Source: Cladorhizidae sp. MBARI D1340-BT2
Taxonomy: Eukaryota; Porifera; Demospongiae; Poecilosclerida; Cladorhizidae
Assembly: GCA_028752905.1 (NCBI GenBank)
Contig: JAQNBH010000010.1
Location: 11,441,993 to 11,505,992, forward strand
Length of the DNA: 64,000 bases
Reading direction: 5' to 3'
A program made the translations under genes and the position numbers. Position 1 is the stretch's first letter, and every line of letters begins with the position of its first letter. Below the pieces are notes generated by a model, which was given only the letters and a program-made list of their open reading frames with translations, was not told the DNA's origin and ran no database searches. This document shows positions 62,028 to 64,000 of this stretch, piece by piece.

Positions 62028-62490
62028 TTGTACTACATATTCATGGTGGAATTAAAGGGAGTCTCTGCCATCTTGACAGTACTTGCAATTTTGTCTAGAA
62101 TTGTCTGTATGAAGGATACCATGCCCTTGTTGGTGATGTTATCTCCTTCCCATGTATACTTCAGTACATCCAAGGGGCACCTCGCTCATCGACCATACAT
62201 GAGCTTGAAGGGGGATAACTATGTGGCTTCTTGTTGCACCTCCCTGTCCACAAACAACAGATACGATGTGCTTTCTCCCCCCAATTCTGGTTGAACTTGG
62301 TCAATAGCTTGTGTAGCATGGCCTTTCAATATGCCAATGAACTTCTCCACCATAACCATCAGTTTGAAGTTGTTAGGTGGAGGACATGATGGGGAAGAAT
62401 ATTAGGATGCTGTTGTACAGTTCGGTCATTATCTTTACTATGAAATTCGATCCACTATCTGTCAGGATTTCTTTCGAGATGCCGACATGC
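62028..62490 (-). pseudogene. Integrase core remnant (A2)
   Basis: The minus strand has SDR.WIEFHSKD (degraded DSGSNF region) at about 62465, the VERF-like and LLTKFNQNWG segment at about 62350-62290, and the region corresponding to the FSPF..YGR motif near 62200. Uninterrupted by the solo LTR present in A1. Confidence 0.7.
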
Positions 62491-62579
62491 AATGTGGTAA
62501 CTATCAATCTCCATCAGGTATATAGGCATCCAGGTATTTTGTGCCATAGTCACAGTAAGTCAGGACATATCAGTAGCTT

Positions 62580-62838
62580 TCTCTCAACCTCTGGAGAAGT
62601 CCTACGATATCCAAGACAATCCTGTTGAAAGGCAGGTAGCTCACAGGCAGGTGCACCAGGGTGCTTTGATCTTCTTGTGGCCAGCTCTGCTTTGGCTAGC
62701 TGGGATACTTCTGCACAGGTCTGTAATGTCTCCATGCAGTCCTTGCCTGTAGTTTGTCTGCACGATTCTGCAAGTGATCTTCTTTCTCTCCATGTGTCCT
62801 GCAAGTACAATGGAGTTGGCCAGCCTCAGTACTGTCAT
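62580..62838 (-). pseudogene. Integrase zinc-binding (H2C2) remnant (A2)
   Basis: The minus strand reads MTVLRLANSIVLAGHMERKK, then CRIVQTNYRQGLHGDITDLC, followed in another frame by LPAFQQDC...GYRR. Same layout as 3113-2830. Confidence 0.82.
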
Positions 62839-63720
62839 CCTCTATTGTTGCAGGAGGACTAGTTGCATCACCAATTCATCGTGGCTGTCAGGATGTTACT
62901 TGCATTGTAGCACCCCTTGTTCTTGAGTAAACAAGCTGCCTTACTCATCTGCTGACTCACAGACTGTTGCCAGTGAGTTGCCTGAGTCTCAGCTATGTCA
63001 TCCAGTCATTTGTCAAGATGTTAGTTGGCATGCCGATGGAGGAGAACTTCTCTCTGTTATGATGTTTCTGACTCCTCAACATTTTGCTCCTCATTCAGAG
63101 CATCTCAAACATGGCAACCTCAAACCAATAAAAGGTATCTCGTCATCCTCTTTGGATTGCTGCTGCATTCTGCTGAGGTGAAGTTGCTCTCTCCACTGTG
63201 TTGGGGTGGCATGTCCCTCTATTCCACTTGTCTCCATAGTCCTTAGTCAGTGGGATTCAGGAGCTTTTTCAAGGCTATGAGTTGGAGCTGTGCCATCTGA
63301 GCTGTGCACAAGACCCTGAGGCATCCATGTCCAGGAGAGTTTTGTAGTCGATGACATGCGATACCACAACCAACAGTGTAGCCACTTCCTTGTTAATATT
63401 GATAGTGACAGTTGCCAAGGGATAACTTGAATCTACCTCCATCAACAAGTCACTTCTATTTTCAAAGGTTTCCAAGACTATGGAATGATGCTGTCCCTAA
63501 AATAGACATCATTTTATACTTCAAAAACAAATTAAGGAAGTAAAGTAATTTCTGTAGTAAAAAATTTCATTGAATAAATAATCCTTGTACTAGGCAATTT
63601 GTTTCCCTGTGATAGGTGCTATATACCTTTACCTCGCCTAATTTCTGGCTATTACTACATGCCAGATAGTCCATCAGAGTGAATGTTACAGATTCAGCAC
63701 TCTCACTCTTACTCTTAACT

Positions 63721-64000
63721 TACTCGTGGCATAATGTTCTGTCAAGTCAAAAATGAATTTAAAATGAACTTCTCAATAATCAACTTCAAATTTACTCTCC
63801 CGATGTTTCGACTAGATTCTCTGAGAATAAAGAAATACTAGAACTTTCGTCATCATGTTGTATTTAGGAACTCTCAGTGGACATAATGAAAATACAATCA
63901 CCTCAATAATCAACATGAAATTTACTTTCTCCATGTTTCGACTAGGAAAGTCATGTGAGGTTGTTATATTTACAAACTCTCAGTTGACAATGAAATTACA
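63721..64000. repeat. Start of a third block B
   Basis: Follows A2 with the same junction as 4048. It shares more private variants with B2 than with B1 (for example aacttcaaattt and aaatactag). Continues beyond the window. Confidence 0.92.

Larger units (their letters stand above)
60400..63720 (-). pseudogene. Gmr1-like Ty3/gypsy pol remnant, copy A2
   Basis: Paralog of 1-4047 without the solo LTR and without the 78-bp duplication. Minus-strand order: protease-like or linker region (63475-63240), integrase zinc domain (62838-62580), integrase core (62490-62028), chromo-less charged linker (62011-61634), RT (61633-61130), RNase H end (61001-60600). The linker frame 62011-61634 is continuous for 125 codons and leads, after one stop, into MPGRTTEAEMKIDTGMAAP and PPYRLPKVRYAAVQEEMKQL, an unmistakable gypsy RT entry. 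Integrase residues precede RT, as in A1. Dead through stops and frameshifts. Confidence 0.87.

Overview
This is AT-rich eukaryotic DNA, almost certainly from an invertebrate animal genome. It has no operons, ribosome-binding sites or bacterial genes. It is dominated by decayed metazoan transposable elements: Ty3/gypsy, non-LTR/LINE, Penelope-like, hAT, a piggyBac-like MITE and a putative Academ-type DNA transposon. A non-bilaterian animal such as a sponge is plausible from this mix and from the intronless membrane-protein gene, but that is inference. I found no rRNA, tRNA or CRISPR.

Layout. Most of the window is built from three large repeat blocks that I call A, B and C. A (1-4047; partial 43215-43583; 60400-63720) is a minus-strand Ty3/gypsy pol remnant with integrase upstream of reverse transcriptase (Gmr1-like order). 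B (4048-10284; 10285-19756; 63721-64000 and onward) carries a plus-strand non-LTR reverse transcriptase remnant. It is tandemly duplicated, and the second copy is interrupted by a 3.4-kb DNA transposon. C (30487-43215; 47297-60400; an older diverged fragment at 44631-46870) contains the only convincing host-type gene, present as two near-identical intact copies (CDS 40438-41838 and 53348-54751). The order C then A occurs twice and A then B occurs twice, so the ancestral unit was probably C-A-B. Between the B pair and C1 (19757-30486) lie a 5'-truncated LINE, a second Gmr1-like element, a ZMYM1-like hAT transposase remnant, a second LINE tail and featureless AT-rich DNA.

The paired genes encode type II membrane proteins of 466 and 467 residues: short cytoplasmic tail, one membrane anchor, stem, and a luminal domain with N-glycosylation sequons and cysteines. 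This is the architecture of Golgi glycosyltransferases, and two short motifs weakly recall GT-B fucosyltransferases. The copies differ almost only in the stem. Each has a TATA box, a first ATG in good context and a downstream ATTAAA.

Because the blocks are duplicated, each copy serves as an empty-site control for the other. This resolves a solo LTR (AGATG duplication), a piggyBac-like MITE (TTAA), a long-TIR transposon (TTA) and two large microhomology deletions. Every transposon coding region seen is broken by frameshifts or stops. Coordinates of remnants and repeat blocks come from reading by eye and may be off by tens of bases.
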